Part shown: positions 1 through 8,416 of the stretch, piece after piece | Layout of the letters: each line of letters opens with the position of its first letter | Position numbering within the stretch: the first letter of the stretch is position 1 | NCBI GenBank assembly: GCA_041392165.1 | Contig: JAWKMN010000002.1 | Location: 248,001-312,000 of the forward strand | Direction: 5' to 3' | Length of the DNA: 64,000 nt | Source of the DNA: Arenibacter sp041392165 | Lineage (GTDB): Bacteria; Bacteroidota; Bacteroidia; Flavobacteriales; Flavobacteriaceae | Made by a program: the position numbers and the translations under genes | The notes under the pieces: model-generated | Databases searched by the model: none | What the model was told of the DNA's origin: nothing | Seen by the model: the letters and a program-made list of their open reading frames with translations, nothing else

Positions 1-20
1 AAAAGTTTAAACCACTTCAT
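1..20. repeat. Right end of a terminal-inverted-repeat element, cut by the window edge
   Basis: The first 20 bases match the right-hand 20-bp terminal repeat of the element at 52623-52788 in 19 of 20 positions (a run ending GTTTAAACCACTTCAT). The rest of this copy would lie before the window. It ends four bases before the start codon at 24, so it would form the upstream region of that gene. Confidence 0.6.
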
Positions 21-23
21 TAT

Positions 24-644
24 ATGAGACTATTTATTTTTGTTATCTTCTTTATAGGCCATATTATTTTACATGCCCAAAAAAAAGTTGTCAAAACCAT
101 TGATAATGCCAATGTATCTTTTATTCAGATAGATGGCAAGAATTGTTTTTCACTGGCTTTGGAAACAGTGGATATTCCTAAGGTAACTGTGGAAGCGGCA
201 ATAGACGGAGAGTATTTGCAGGATGTATTGGTAAATGTAGAACAAGAAGGAAAAACTGTATTGGTCAGTAGCGGTTTTCAACCCAATTTTGTTTTTCCAA
301 ACGATAAGTTAAGTGCCCACAAGGTTATTTCCATTTCCTTAAAGATATCGATCCCTAAAAACCTTAATGTTACGTTATACGGTACCAGTACCAATGTTGA
401 TGTTAGGGGGCATTATACCGGGCTAAAAATTAGTTTGTCCGATGGCAGATGCACTTTAAGTGCAAGGGGAGAAAATGTGGAGGTCCATACCCAGAGCGGA
501 AATATTGAGGTAATTGCAACCCGTGCCAAAATTTTGGCCTCTACAAAATATGGGAAAATTGAAAGGGAAGATGTTGCTTTAGGGGATGATCATTTTACAC
601 TGAATTCGGTATCAGGGGATATCAGCATAAGGAAAACCGAATAA
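24..644 (+). CDS. Secreted protein with DUF4097-like beta repeats
   Basis: The 206-residue product begins with a short hydrophobic signal peptide (about residues 1-18, ending near HAQ). The remainder is rich in beta strands with repeating short patterns such as LKISLSDGRCTLSARGENVEVHTQSGNIEVIAT, here paraphrased: alternating hydrophobic residues separated by G, S, N and D turns, as in DUF4097-type putative adhesin repeats. No catalytic motif is visible. It lies 34 bp upstream of lspA on the same strand, but lspA seems to have its own -7 box, so they may not be strictly co-transcribed. Function unknown; it probably acts in the periplasm or at the cell surface. The family call is by pattern only. 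Confidence 0.75.
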   Translation: MRLFIFVIFFIGHIILHAQKKVVKTIDNANVSFIQIDGKNCFSLALETVDIPKVTVEAAIDGEYLQDVLVNVEQEGKTVLVSSGFQPNFVFPNDKLSAHKVISISLKISIPKNLNVTLYGTSTNVDVRGHYTGLKISLSDGRCTLSARGENVEVHTQSGNIEVIATRAKILASTKYGKIEREDVALGDDHFTLNSVSGDISIRKTE

Positions 645-650
645 TATGTT

Positions 651-658
651 TATTTTTG
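651..658 (+). promoter_or_regulatory. Candidate -7 promoter element for lspA
   Basis: TATTTTTG fits the Bacteroidota -7 consensus TAnnTTTG and lies 20 nt before the lspA start codon. No clear TTG at -33 was found, so this is a one-box prediction. Confidence 0.4.
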
Positions 659-678
659 CCGAATCTATGTTTTAAATA

Positions 679-1329
679 ATGAGTTTAAAGAAATCCCTAG
701 TAATCATAATAGCCATTTTAGCTATAGATCAGATAAGCAAAGTATATATTAAGACCAACTTTGTTTTGGGAGAGTCGGTAGATGTCTTTAGTTGGTTCAA
801 GATTTTCTTTATTGAAAACGAAGGTGCCGCCTGGGGAACAAAACTGAGTGATTTACTGCCCATATCCGATGAAGTGGGGAAACTGGCACTTACCATATTC
901 CGATTGTTCGCTATTGTTGGTATAGGTTATTGGCTATTCGATACCATAAAAAAGAGCTCCTCACAAACCTTAATACTGGCGGTATCCCTTATATTCGCCG
1001 GGGCACTCGGAAATATTTTGGATTCCGTTTTTTACGGAATGATCTTTAACGATAGCTATTCGCAGGTAGCCACGGCATTTTCTTCTGAACCATATGGCAG
1101 TTTGTTTCACGGAAAGGTGGTAGATATGCTTTACTTTCCAATGATAGACACCGTGTGGCCAGATTGGGTACCTGTAGTAGGGGGAAATAATTTTCGTTTT
1201 TTCGAACCCGTTTTTAATATTGCGGATACGGCAATCAGTACAGGTGTGGGGATCTTAATTGTATTTAATAAGAAGGCTTTTGGGGAAAGTTCGGAAGATA
1301 TTAAAAATAATAAATCCGATCAGGAGTAA
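679..1329 (+). CDS. lspA: Lipoprotein signal peptidase (signal peptidase II)
   Basis: This inner-membrane aspartyl protease removes the signal peptide of diacylglyceryl-modified prolipoproteins. The 216-residue protein has four predicted membrane segments, the conserved DQ near residue 17 and NEGAAWG at 47-53, and both catalytic aspartates: D115 in GNILD and D183 in FNIAD. The residue after D115 is serine rather than the arginine of proteobacterial enzymes. At 216 residues it is longer than the roughly 165 of E. coli, with an extra loop before D183. Its 3' end overlaps the convergent folate gene by 29 bp. Several lipoproteins in this window (GldD, the M23 peptidase, DUF5689 protein) would be substrates. 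Confidence 0.95.
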   Translation: MSLKKSLVIIIAILAIDQISKVYIKTNFVLGESVDVFSWFKIFFIENEGAAWGTKLSDLLPISDEVGKLALTIFRLFAIVGIGYWLFDTIKKSSSQTLILAVSLIFAGALGNILDSVFYGMIFNDSYSQVATAFSSEPYGSLFHGKVVDMLYFPMIDTVWPDWVPVVGGNNFRFFEPVFNIADTAISTGVGILIVFNKKAFGESSEDIKNNKSDQE

Positions 1330-1861
1330 CGCAATAGTTCAAGGGGACATCGTGCGTATCTATATCCTCAATGTTTTCTTCCGCCGTGAAAAGCGAAAGC
1401 CCCACCTTAACAACATCGGGCCTGCATTTGTTTAGAAGTACATCATAAAATCCTTTGCCGTAACCCACTCTGTGGCCATTTTTGTCAAAAGCCATTAACG
1501 GAAGAAAGACAACATCAATTTTTTCGGGAGGTACTTCTATTCCATCTACCGGTTCAGGGATGTTCCAACGGTTTTTTTTTATGGGCGTATTATCGGTAAG
1601 TAAATAATTAACAAGATTTTGGTTATCCACCATTTTCGGAAGAAGGATATTTTTGTCCTTGCCCTGTAAAATGGACATTATGAAACTGGTGTCTATTTCC
1701 TTTTTTTCCGTAATGGAAAGGAATAGGTGGTAATAGGAATAATTCCAAATGGGCAGTTGAAGTAGCCTATTGGCTATGGATAAACTTGAATCCGATACTG
1801 TTTGTGAAGTAAGATTTTCTCGGCGTTCGGTGTAGATTAAACGCAAATCTTTTTTCAACAT
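1301..1861 (-). CDS. 5-formyltetrahydrofolate cyclo-ligase
   Basis: The enzyme uses ATP to convert 5-formyl-THF to 5,10-methenyl-THF, returning stored folate to one-carbon metabolism. The 186-residue protein has the family length, an N-terminal basic segment with conserved RR, and the diagnostic GYGKGFYDVLL block near residue 135 that binds ATP and folate. It is soluble and cytoplasmic. The gene is convergent with lspA and overlaps its end by 29 bp, so a shared or absent terminator is implied. A possible 28-codon membrane ORF lies 50 bp upstream on the same strand. Confidence 0.93.
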   Translation of the reverse strand: MLKKDLRLIYTERRENLTSQTVSDSSLSIANRLLQLPIWNYSYYHLFLSITEKKEIDTSFIMSILQGKDKNILLPKMVDNQNLVNYLLTDNTPIKKNRWNIPEPVDGIEVPPEKIDVVFLPLMAFDKNGHRVGYGKGFYDVLLNKCRPDVVKVGLSLFTAEENIEDIDTHDVPLNYCVTPDRIYYF

Positions 1862-1911
1862 AGGGGTTGGTTAAACTCGGGGCTTTTGGGGGCAGGGTTT
1901 AATTTGGGACA

Positions 1912-1998
1912 CTATTCCTTGGAGGCCACTGCATAATAAATTTTGAAAAAAAGCATAAGAATTAAGTAGGTGCCCAAGGTTATTATGTAGTTATCCAT
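1912..1998 (-). CDS. Possible 28-residue single-span membrane microprotein
   Basis: An ATG at 1998 opens a 29-codon frame ending in TAG at 1912. The product has a short polar N-terminus (MDNYIIT), a hydrophobic middle rich in L, I, M and F, and a short charged C-terminus (ASKE), the profile of a one-pass membrane peptide. It sits 50 bp upstream of the folate cyclo-ligase gene on the same strand and could be the first gene of that transcript. The frame is short enough to arise by chance; conservation in relatives would decide. Confidence 0.3.
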   Translation of the reverse strand: MDNYIITLGTYLILMLFFKIYYAVASKE

Positions 1999-2067
1999 GT
2001 GTTAAATAATTTGATTTTCTAAATATAATTAAAAAAATATGAAATGCTCCATAAAGCGTATCGTTTT

Positions 2068-2223
2068 ATCGATGAAATGCATCATTTTTAACAAATGTTT
2101 TGGATTTTGAATTATTAATTAATTCAATTTCAGTTTTAATTTTCTGTAAATCACTGTATTTCAATTAATTAATAAAGAAATGTGCAATAACGACAATTTT
2201 TGAAAATGATGCATTTAATCGAT
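2068..2223. repeat. Nested long inverted repeat upstream of uvrC
   Basis: The 21-base arms 2068-2088 and 2203-2223 are complementary at 20 of 21 positions and each contains the palindromes ATCGAT (one arm exactly, the other in its mirror) and ATGCAT. Inside them a second pair, 2113-2124 and 2163-2174 (TATTAATTAATT type), is perfectly complementary and almost concentric (centres 2 bp apart). The block lies in the 578-bp gap between the folate gene and uvrC. It may be a paired operator, a cruciform, or a small repeat element. Confidence 0.6.
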
Positions 2224-2439
2224 ATTTTTTTCGATTTAACGAATTTAATTGGGTTGAATGTTAAATTTAAACACTAGAAAACGTGTTTTATATGTAGTAA
2301 TGGAACACTATTGCAAAATGGCAGATTTTAAAAATTTAATGGAGGGGATCCCAACTTTCTAGTTAAAAAGCTATAATCTTTGTGTCTTTTGCCAAAAACA
2401 TATTAATTTCCCATAGTAAAGAAAAAATTATCCCAATAC

Positions 2440-4227
2440 ATGTCCCATATACCTATAGAAGTACAGTTAAGTTCGCTTCCTAACACACCCGGGGTATATC
2501 AATTTTATGATGTTGAGGACAGGATCTTATATGTTGGCAAGGCCAAAAACCTTAAAAAAAGGGTTAGTTCTTACTTTAATAAAAAACACGAGCATGGAAA
2601 AACCCGAGTGCTGGTCAAGAAAATAAGATCTATTAAGCATATCGTAGTGCCTACCGAATCCGATGCGCTATTGTTGGAGAACAATCTCATTAAGAAATAT
2701 CGCCCTAGGTACAATGTTCTGCTTAAGGACGATAAGACCTTTCCATGGATCTGCATAAAAAATGAAAAATTTCCAAGAATTTTTCCTACCAGGAAATTTA
2801 TCAAGGATGGTTCTGAGTATTTTGGGCCGTATACAAGCATGAAGACCATTCATACCTTGCTGGATCTTATCAAAAGTGTCTACCCTTTGCGTACTTGTAA
2901 TTATGATCTTGCCCAAGATAAAGTATTGGCCGGGAAATATAAGGTTTGCCTTGAGTACCATTTGGGAAATTGCAAGGGCCCTTGTGAAGGGTATCAAACA
3001 GAGGAGGAATATGATCGTCAAATACAGGGGATACGGGAAATTATCAAAGGGAATTTTAAATCTTCATTGCATTATTTTAAAAGTCGCATGAAATTCTTGG
3101 CCGCTGAGATGAAGTTTGAAGAAGCACAGCTTATAAAGGATAAGATAGCGGTTTTGGAAAACTATCAGGTTAAGACCACCATTGTAAATCCTAAAATCAA
3201 TAATGTGGACGTGTTTACCATAATTTCGGATGAGGTCTTTGCCTATGTTAATTTTCTACAATTGTCCCATGGTTCCATTATACGTTCCCACACCTTGGAA
3301 ATCAAAAAGAAATTGGATGAAACAGATGAAGATTTGCTTCAATTGGCCATTATTGAAATTAGATTGCGCTTCAATTCCCGGTCAACCGAAATTTATGTCC
3401 CATTTGAGGTTGCCCTGGAACCTCACCTAAAGGTAATAGTACCCAAACTGGGAGATAAAAAGAAGATATTGGAGCTATCGGAACGCAACGCCAAATTCTT
3501 TAGACAGGACAGGTTTAAGCAGATAAGGATAATTGATCCGGACAGGCATACCAATAGGATAATGGGGCAAATGAAAAAGGATCTTCGGCTCTCCATGGAA
3601 CCGAGGCATATAGAGTGTTTTGACAATTCCAACATCCAAGGGACCCACCCTGTGGCGGCCTGCGTTGTATTTAAGGAAGGAAAGCCTTCTAAAAAAGAGT
3701 ACCGCCATTATAATATTAAAACGGTTGAAGGTCCGGACGATTTTGCTTCCATGGAGGAAGTTGTTTATAGAAGGTATAGGCGACTTCTGGAAGAAGGGCA
3801 ATCATTGCCCCAACTAATTGTGATTGATGGGGGCAAGGGCCAGCTGTCATCTGCCGTAAAAAGTTTGGATGTTTTGGGCTTAAGGGGAAAGATAGCCATA
3901 ATAGGAATTGCCAAAAGATTGGAGGAAATCTACTTTCCGGGCGATCCCATTCCCTTGTATCTGGACAAAAAATCCGAATCGTTGAAAATAATCCAGCAAT
4001 TGCGGAACGAAGCCCATAGATTTGGGATTACCTTTCATAGGAACAAGAGAAGTAAGGCCGCTATTAGTTCGGAATTGGAAAGTATAGAAGGGATAGGGAA
4101 CAAAACCGTGCAAGAGTTGTTGAAAAGCTATAAATCCGTAAAAAGGATCAAGGAGGCCAGTTTAGAGAACTTGGCCCGGACCATTGGAATGTCCAAGGCC
4201 AAAAAAATTTATGAATCATTTCATTAA
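2440..4227 (+). CDS. uvrC: UvrABC excinuclease subunit C
   Basis: UvrC makes both incisions in nucleotide excision repair after UvrA/UvrB damage recognition. The 595-residue protein shows an N-terminal GIY-YIG nuclease (GVYQFYD then ILYVGKAKNL, about residues 17-40), a UVR motif region that binds UvrB (about 205-240), the UvrC RNase H-like domain with IECFDNSNIQGTHPVA near 390 and VIDGGKGQLSSA near 465, and a C-terminal helix-hairpin-helix pair (SIEGIGNKTVQELL). Length and order are normal. It is followed 17 bp later by the patatin gene. A 21-base inverted repeat structure occupies the upstream gap. Confidence 0.97.
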   Translation: MSHIPIEVQLSSLPNTPGVYQFYDVEDRILYVGKAKNLKKRVSSYFNKKHEHGKTRVLVKKIRSIKHIVVPTESDALLLENNLIKKYRPRYNVLLKDDKTFPWICIKNEKFPRIFPTRKFIKDGSEYFGPYTSMKTIHTLLDLIKSVYPLRTCNYDLAQDKVLAGKYKVCLEYHLGNCKGPCEGYQTEEEYDRQIQGIREIIKGNFKSSLHYFKSRMKFLAAEMKFEEAQLIKDKIAVLENYQVKTTIVNPKINNVDVFTIISDEVFAYVNFLQLSHGSIIRSHTLEIKKKLDETDEDLLQLAIIEIRLRFNSRSTEIYVPFEVALEPHLKVIVPKLGDKKKILELSERNAKFFRQDRFKQIRIIDPDRHTNRIMGQMKKDLRLSMEPRHIECFDNSNIQGTHPVAACVVFKEGKPSKKEYRHYNIKTVEGPDDFASMEEVVYRRYRRLLEEGQSLPQLIVIDGGKGQLSSAVKSLDVLGLRGKIAIIGIAKRLEEIYFPGDPIPLYLDKKSESLKIIQQLRNEAHRFGITFHRNKRSKAAISSELESIEGIGNKTVQELLKSYKSVKRIKEASLENLARTIGMSKAKKIYESFH

Positions 4228-4244
4228 ACCACTGTATTAACTTT

Positions 4245-6500
4245 ATGTTAAAGTTGCTTCTTGTATATTGTATGTTGATTTTTCCGCAACTTATCCTTTC
4301 CCAGAAATATATGGAGAACAAGGATGTTAAAGTTGGTCTGGTCCTGAGTGGGGGCGGTGCCAAAGGTTTGGCCCATATTGGTGCCCTAAAGGTAATTGAA
4401 GAGGCCGGGGTTAAAATAGATTATATAACAGGAACCAGTATGGGTGCCATTGTGGGGGCACTCTATGCTTCGGGGTATTCTGCAACGGAATTGGATTCTA
4501 TTTTTAAGGTTACTGATTTTGAAACATTGATTCAGGACAATGTGCCCAGAAGTGCCAAGACATTTTATGAGAAGGAAGATTCGGAAAGATATGCCCTGAC
4601 ACTTCCGTTCAATAAGTTTAAAATATCCATTCCCCAGGCAATATCGGGAGGGCAAAGTATTTATAACGAGTTTGTTAGGTTGTTGTACCATGTTAAGGAC
4701 GTGGACGACTTTAGTAAACTTCCAATCCCATTTTTATGTGTTGCCACCAATGTGGAAACCGGAGATCAGGTATTGTTGGATAAAGGGTATTTGCCCGAGG
4801 CAATTTTGGCCAGTGGAACGTTTCCCTCATTATTTAGGCCGGTAGAGATCGATGGAAAGGTGTTGATAGACGGGGGTGTGGTAAATAATTATCCTGTAGG
4901 CGAATTGAAGAAGATGGGCGCCGATGTGGTAATTGGGGTGGATGTACAACATGGGCTGTCCGATAGGGAATCCCTGCTGAGTGCTACGGAAATACTACTT
5001 CAGATAAACAATTACAGGACCGTCAGGGATATGCAAAAGAAATCGGTCCAGACCGATATTTATATCACCCCGGAAATCAAGGATTATTCGGTAATCGATT
5101 TTGGTATGGGAAAGGTAATCATGGATAAGGGCGAGGAAGCAGCCAGATTGCATTTGGAGGAATTATTGAAAATTTCCAAGGCCTCCAATATGGAGAGGCC
5201 CAAGATTAAAGCGGCAGGGGTAAAGGATACGCTATTGATCAGTGCCTTGACCATAAATGGGAATTATAATTATTCCAGGGCCTACATCAAGGGTAAATTA
5301 AGATTGAACGTGGATGATAAGATTACCTTTGAAGAACTGCAGCAGGGAATCAACAATTTATCCGCTACCGGAAACTTTAGGGGTATAAAGTACGAATTGC
5401 CCAATAATGGGGAAGGGGTGGAACTGCTTTTGAAGGTAAAGGAAAATCCCGATAAAATGTTCATTCGCCTAGGGGTCCATTTTGATGATCTCTACAAAAG
5501 TGCGGGCATTGTAAACCTTACCAGAAAAAATGTACTAATGGATGATGATGTAGCCTCGGTAGATTTTATCATTGGGGACAATCTAAGGTATAATTTGGAA
5601 TATTATGTAGATAAGGGCTTTTATTGGAGTTTTGGAATAAATTCCAGGTTCGATGATTTTAATAAGGAAGTGAATTTTGATCTGATAAAATCCAATTTTG
5701 ATGTCGATAATAGTTCCAATATTAGAAAAATAAACCTAAGCGCCTCGGATTTAACCAATCAGGTATATTTACAGACAGTTATAGAAGAAGAATTTGCCTT
5801 TACCATTGGGTTGGAACATAAATTACTGAAAATGAGCACCAGAACTTTAGGGCAGTTGGACACCATTAGTGCGCCTACACCAACAAACAAGAGGACCTAT
5901 TTTGAAAACAGTAATTATTATAGTACCTATGGGCAGCTCACCTTTGATACCTATGATGATATTTATTTCCCTACCAAAGGGTTATACTTTGACGGGGATT
6001 TTCATTTTTATATCCTATCATCCGATTTTAATGATAATTTCAAGGAATTTTCAATAGGCAAGGCTAAATTGGGAGGGGCATTTTCTTTGGCTAGAAACCT
6101 ATATCTTAACCTAGAAACCGAAGGGGGGTTTAAATGGGGCATATCCCCTATAACTTCTCTTGATTTTGTGTTGGGAGGGTACGGGAACCATTTAATAAAT
6201 AATTTTGCACCTTTTTATGGCTACGATTTTTTAAGTCTGGTGGGGAATAGCTATGTAAAGGCGCATGGTAGGTTGGATTTTGAGTTTGCTCCCAAGAACC
6301 ACATATTATTGGCGGCAAATTTTGCCAATATTGGCGATGACCTTTTTAGAACGGCAGACTGGTTTAAGGCTCCCCAATATACGGGTTATGCACTGGGCTA
6401 TGGTTTTGAATCTTTTATTGGCCCCATACAAGTGATTTATTCCTATTCCCCCGAGATTAAGGAAAATCATTTCTTTTTTAGTGTTGGTTATTGGTTTTAA
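4245..6500 (+). CDS. Patatin-like phospholipase fused to POTRA and Omp85 barrel
   Basis: The 751-residue protein has a signal peptide (1-19), a patatin-type serine hydrolase (about 28-225) with oxyanion motif SGGGAKG, nucleophile S65 in GTSMG and catalytic D209 in DGG, a POTRA-like segment (about 330-405), and a C-terminal beta barrel of the BamA/Omp85 type ending in aromatic F. The layout matches PlpD/FplA-like surface phospholipases, in which a single chain carries its own translocator. Expected location is the outer membrane. It follows uvrC by 17 bp, which probably reflects a shared transcript rather than function. Substrate is unknown; phospholipid hydrolysis is the family activity. Confidence 0.92.
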   Translation: MLKLLLVYCMLIFPQLILSQKYMENKDVKVGLVLSGGGAKGLAHIGALKVIEEAGVKIDYITGTSMGAIVGALYASGYSATELDSIFKVTDFETLIQDNVPRSAKTFYEKEDSERYALTLPFNKFKISIPQAISGGQSIYNEFVRLLYHVKDVDDFSKLPIPFLCVATNVETGDQVLLDKGYLPEAILASGTFPSLFRPVEIDGKVLIDGGVVNNYPVGELKKMGADVVIGVDVQHGLSDRESLLSATEILLQINNYRTVRDMQKKSVQTDIYITPEIKDYSVIDFGMGKVIMDKGEEAARLHLEELLKISKASNMERPKIKAAGVKDTLLISALTINGNYNYSRAYIKGKLRLNVDDKITFEELQQGINNLSATGNFRGIKYELPNNGEGVELLLKVKENPDKMFIRLGVHFDDLYKSAGIVNLTRKNVLMDDDVASVDFIIGDNLRYNLEYYVDKGFYWSFGINSRFDDFNKEVNFDLIKSNFDVDNSSNIRKINLSASDLTNQVYLQTVIEEEFAFTIGLEHKLLKMSTRTLGQLDTISAPTPTNKRTYFENSNYYSTYGQLTFDTYDDIYFPTKGLYFDGDFHFYILSSDFNDNFKEFSIGKAKLGGAFSLARNLYLNLETEGGFKWGISPITSLDFVLGGYGNHLINNFAPFYGYDFLSLVGNSYVKAHGRLDFEFAPKNHILLAANFANIGDDLFRTADWFKAPQYTGYALGYGFESFIGPIQVIYSYSPEIKENHFFFSVGYWF

Positions 6501-6710
6501 GGTCTTTAGGCGTATTTTTTGAAATTATATGGACAATTCTTAACATTTTAAGCCAACATTTATTTCGATATTTGTTAACAAGGATTTTAATCATGCTACA
6601 ATTTAGAATTGATATTACGGCCCATCTTAGGGCTATGTGGTAATTTAACGCAACCTGGAAGTTGTCCGTAATTTTGTTTTCAACTTTTCTGGACGGCCTT
6701 CCTTTATAAA
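6501..6710. other. Non-coding gap after the patatin gene
   Basis: AT-rich sequence without a convincing ORF or terminator. The next 80 bp are the repeat element listed separately; both together separate the patatin gene from hppD. Confidence 0.5.
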
Positions 6711-6790
6711 TTGAACTCATTTGAACTTTTCCGATTGAAGCGAAAAAGAGCGATTTTTTAGCCAATTTAAAAAAGTTTAAATGAGTTCAT
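6711..6790. repeat. Short terminal-inverted-repeat element upstream of hppD
   Basis: Arms 6711-6730 and 6771-6790 are complementary at 18 of 20 positions. The inner right half (about 6733-6770) contains AGCGAAAAAGAGC followed by ATTTTTTAGCCAATTT, which is shared with the right half of the larger element at 52623-52788. The outer arm sequence has diverged from that copy at four bases in a compensated way (TGAACTCA versus TGAAGTGG). It lies 58 bp before hppD and may contain its promoter. Confidence 0.6.
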
Positions 6791-6848
6791 AAGCCAAGGA
6801 TTTGGCTAATTGAGCATTATATCAATTCAAAATTAATTACTATTTACT

Positions 6849-7991
6849 ATGGCAACTACTGATAAAACCTCTTTGAAATTAACAAAGGAAAATCCGGAAG
6901 CCCAGGATTTTCTGCCGCTGCTGGGCACCGACTATATAGAATTGTACGTGGGCAATGCCAAACAGGCCGCATATTACTATATGGCCGCATGGGGTTTTCA
7001 GCCCTTGGCATATTCAGGATTGGAAACCGGATTAAAAGATAGGGTTTCCTATGTGCTTCAACAAGACAGGATTAGAATTGTATTGACCTCTCCCTTAAAA
7101 TCCGGAGGGGATATCAATAGGCATATAGATGCCCATGGTGATGGGGTTAAGGTAATTGCCCTGTGGGTAGATGATGCCAGGGAGAGTTATGTGGAAACCA
7201 TGAAGCGTGGGGCAGAAAGTTATTTTGAGCCCAGATCCAAAAAGGATAAGGATGGGGAGGTGGTTATATCCGGAATCCATACCTATGGGGAAACCGTACA
7301 TGTTTTTGTGGAACGCAAGAACTATAAGGGGGCATTTATGCCGGGGTTTAGGCCCTGGAATCCTTTTTATAGACCATCCGATGTTGGCCTTCACTTCATA
7401 GACCATATAGTAGGCAATGTGGGTTGGAACGAAATGGACAAATGGTGCCAGTTCTACGCCAAAGTAATGGGGTTTGCGCAATTGGTCTCTTTTGATGACA
7501 AGGATATTTCAACCGAATATACAGCTCTAATGAGCAAGGTGATGAGCAATGGGAACGGGAGAATTAAATTCCCAATAAACGAGCCGGCAGAAGGGAAAAG
7601 GAAATCCCAAATAGAAGAGTATATAGAATTTTATAACGGTGCAGGGGTTCAGCATATGGCATTGGCCACCAATAATATTATTGATACTGTGGGCGCTCTT
7701 AAAAATAGGGGCGTCGAGTTTCTGAACGTGCCCACCAGTTATTATGAGGGTATATTGGATAGGGTAGGGGCCATAGATGAGGACTTGGCACCTTTAAGTG
7801 AGCTAGGGATACTTATAGATAGGGATGATGAGGGGTATTTGCTCCAAATCTTTACCAAGCCTATTTTGGACAGGCCGACCATGTTCATTGAAATAATCCA
7901 GAGAAAAGGGGCAAAATCTTTCGGGAAGGGAAATTTTAAGGCATTGTTCGAAGCTATAGAAAGGGAACAAGAGTCCCGAGGAACCTTATAA
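6849..7991 (+). CDS. hppD: 4-hydroxyphenylpyruvate dioxygenase
   Basis: This Fe(II) enzyme turns 4-hydroxyphenylpyruvate into homogentisate in tyrosine breakdown. The 380-residue protein has two vicinal-oxygen-chelate domains. Iron ligands are visible as H in FIDHIVGNV (about 180), H in GVQHMALATNN (about 263) and E in FIEIIQRKG (about 346). The C-terminal block FGKGNFKALFEAIEREQ is diagnostic of the family. Length is typical. No homogentisate dioxygenase is next door; the following gene cluster includes a tryptophan-dioxygenase family protein, so aromatic amino acid catabolism is a loose local theme. Confidence 0.97.
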   Translation: MATTDKTSLKLTKENPEAQDFLPLLGTDYIELYVGNAKQAAYYYMAAWGFQPLAYSGLETGLKDRVSYVLQQDRIRIVLTSPLKSGGDINRHIDAHGDGVKVIALWVDDARESYVETMKRGAESYFEPRSKKDKDGEVVISGIHTYGETVHVFVERKNYKGAFMPGFRPWNPFYRPSDVGLHFIDHIVGNVGWNEMDKWCQFYAKVMGFAQLVSFDDKDISTEYTALMSKVMSNGNGRIKFPINEPAEGKRKSQIEEYIEFYNGAGVQHMALATNNIIDTVGALKNRGVEFLNVPTSYYEGILDRVGAIDEDLAPLSELGILIDRDDEGYLLQIFTKPILDRPTMFIEIIQRKGAKSFGKGNFKALFEAIEREQESRGTL

Positions 7992-8099
7992 AAGGAGCCT
8001 TTTCTTAACTTTTTGCCAATTTTGGGCATTCAATTATTAAATAGTGTTAACAGAATCGTTAAAGTAAGTTAAATCTTATTTTTAAAGCCAATCTTGTAT

Positions 8100-8107
8100 T
8101 AAATTTG
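8100..8107 (+). promoter_or_regulatory. Candidate -7 box for the intergenic small RNA
   Basis: TAAATTTG matches TAnnTTTG exactly. A transcript begun a few bases downstream would open with the hairpin at 8113-8132. The -33 region is weak (no TTG at 19-21 nt). Confidence 0.45.
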
Positions 8108-8110
8108 TAC

Positions 8111-8213
8111 TCGTAAGGGGTGGTTCCCTTACAACTTTAAGTATTGGTTTTTCATAATTTAAAGTTTGGTTGGTTATTTAGGAAAAGCCCAGTTTTGCGA
8201 CTGGGCTTTTTTT
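8111..8213 (+). ncRNA. Candidate three-hairpin small RNA, family unknown
   Basis: Three perfect hairpins follow each other in about 100 nt: 8113-8119 with 8126-8132 (GTAAGGG/CCCTTAC), 8133-8140 with 8159-8166 (AACTTTAA/TTAAAGTT), and the terminator stem 8183-8192 with 8201-8210 followed by a T run. A -7 promoter box lies just upstream. No ORF fills the interval, and hppD ends more than 100 bp before. A long 3' UTR of hppD is the main alternative. I do not recognise an Rfam family. Confidence 0.5.
8183..8213 (+). terminator. Intrinsic terminator
   Basis: A perfect 10-bp stem, AAAAGCCCAG paired with CTGGGCTTTT, with an 8-nt loop and seven Ts. It ends the candidate small RNA and could also stop read-through from hppD. 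Confidence 0.9.
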
Positions 8214-8416
8214 ATGGGCCAATTTTTGGAACAAATTTTGTTCAAGGAATATCAAATAAAAGAAAAGTAAAATCGTTTTTATTAATTTTACAGGAGTAAT
8301 GAGGTGTTACATAGGGCATTGCAATTTATGCCCTGGACAATAAAATCGAGACTGCCTGTAATTATATTAGGTCGGGAGCACATCAGGTCCTACTCTAATT
8401 GGGTGAATTTAAACAG

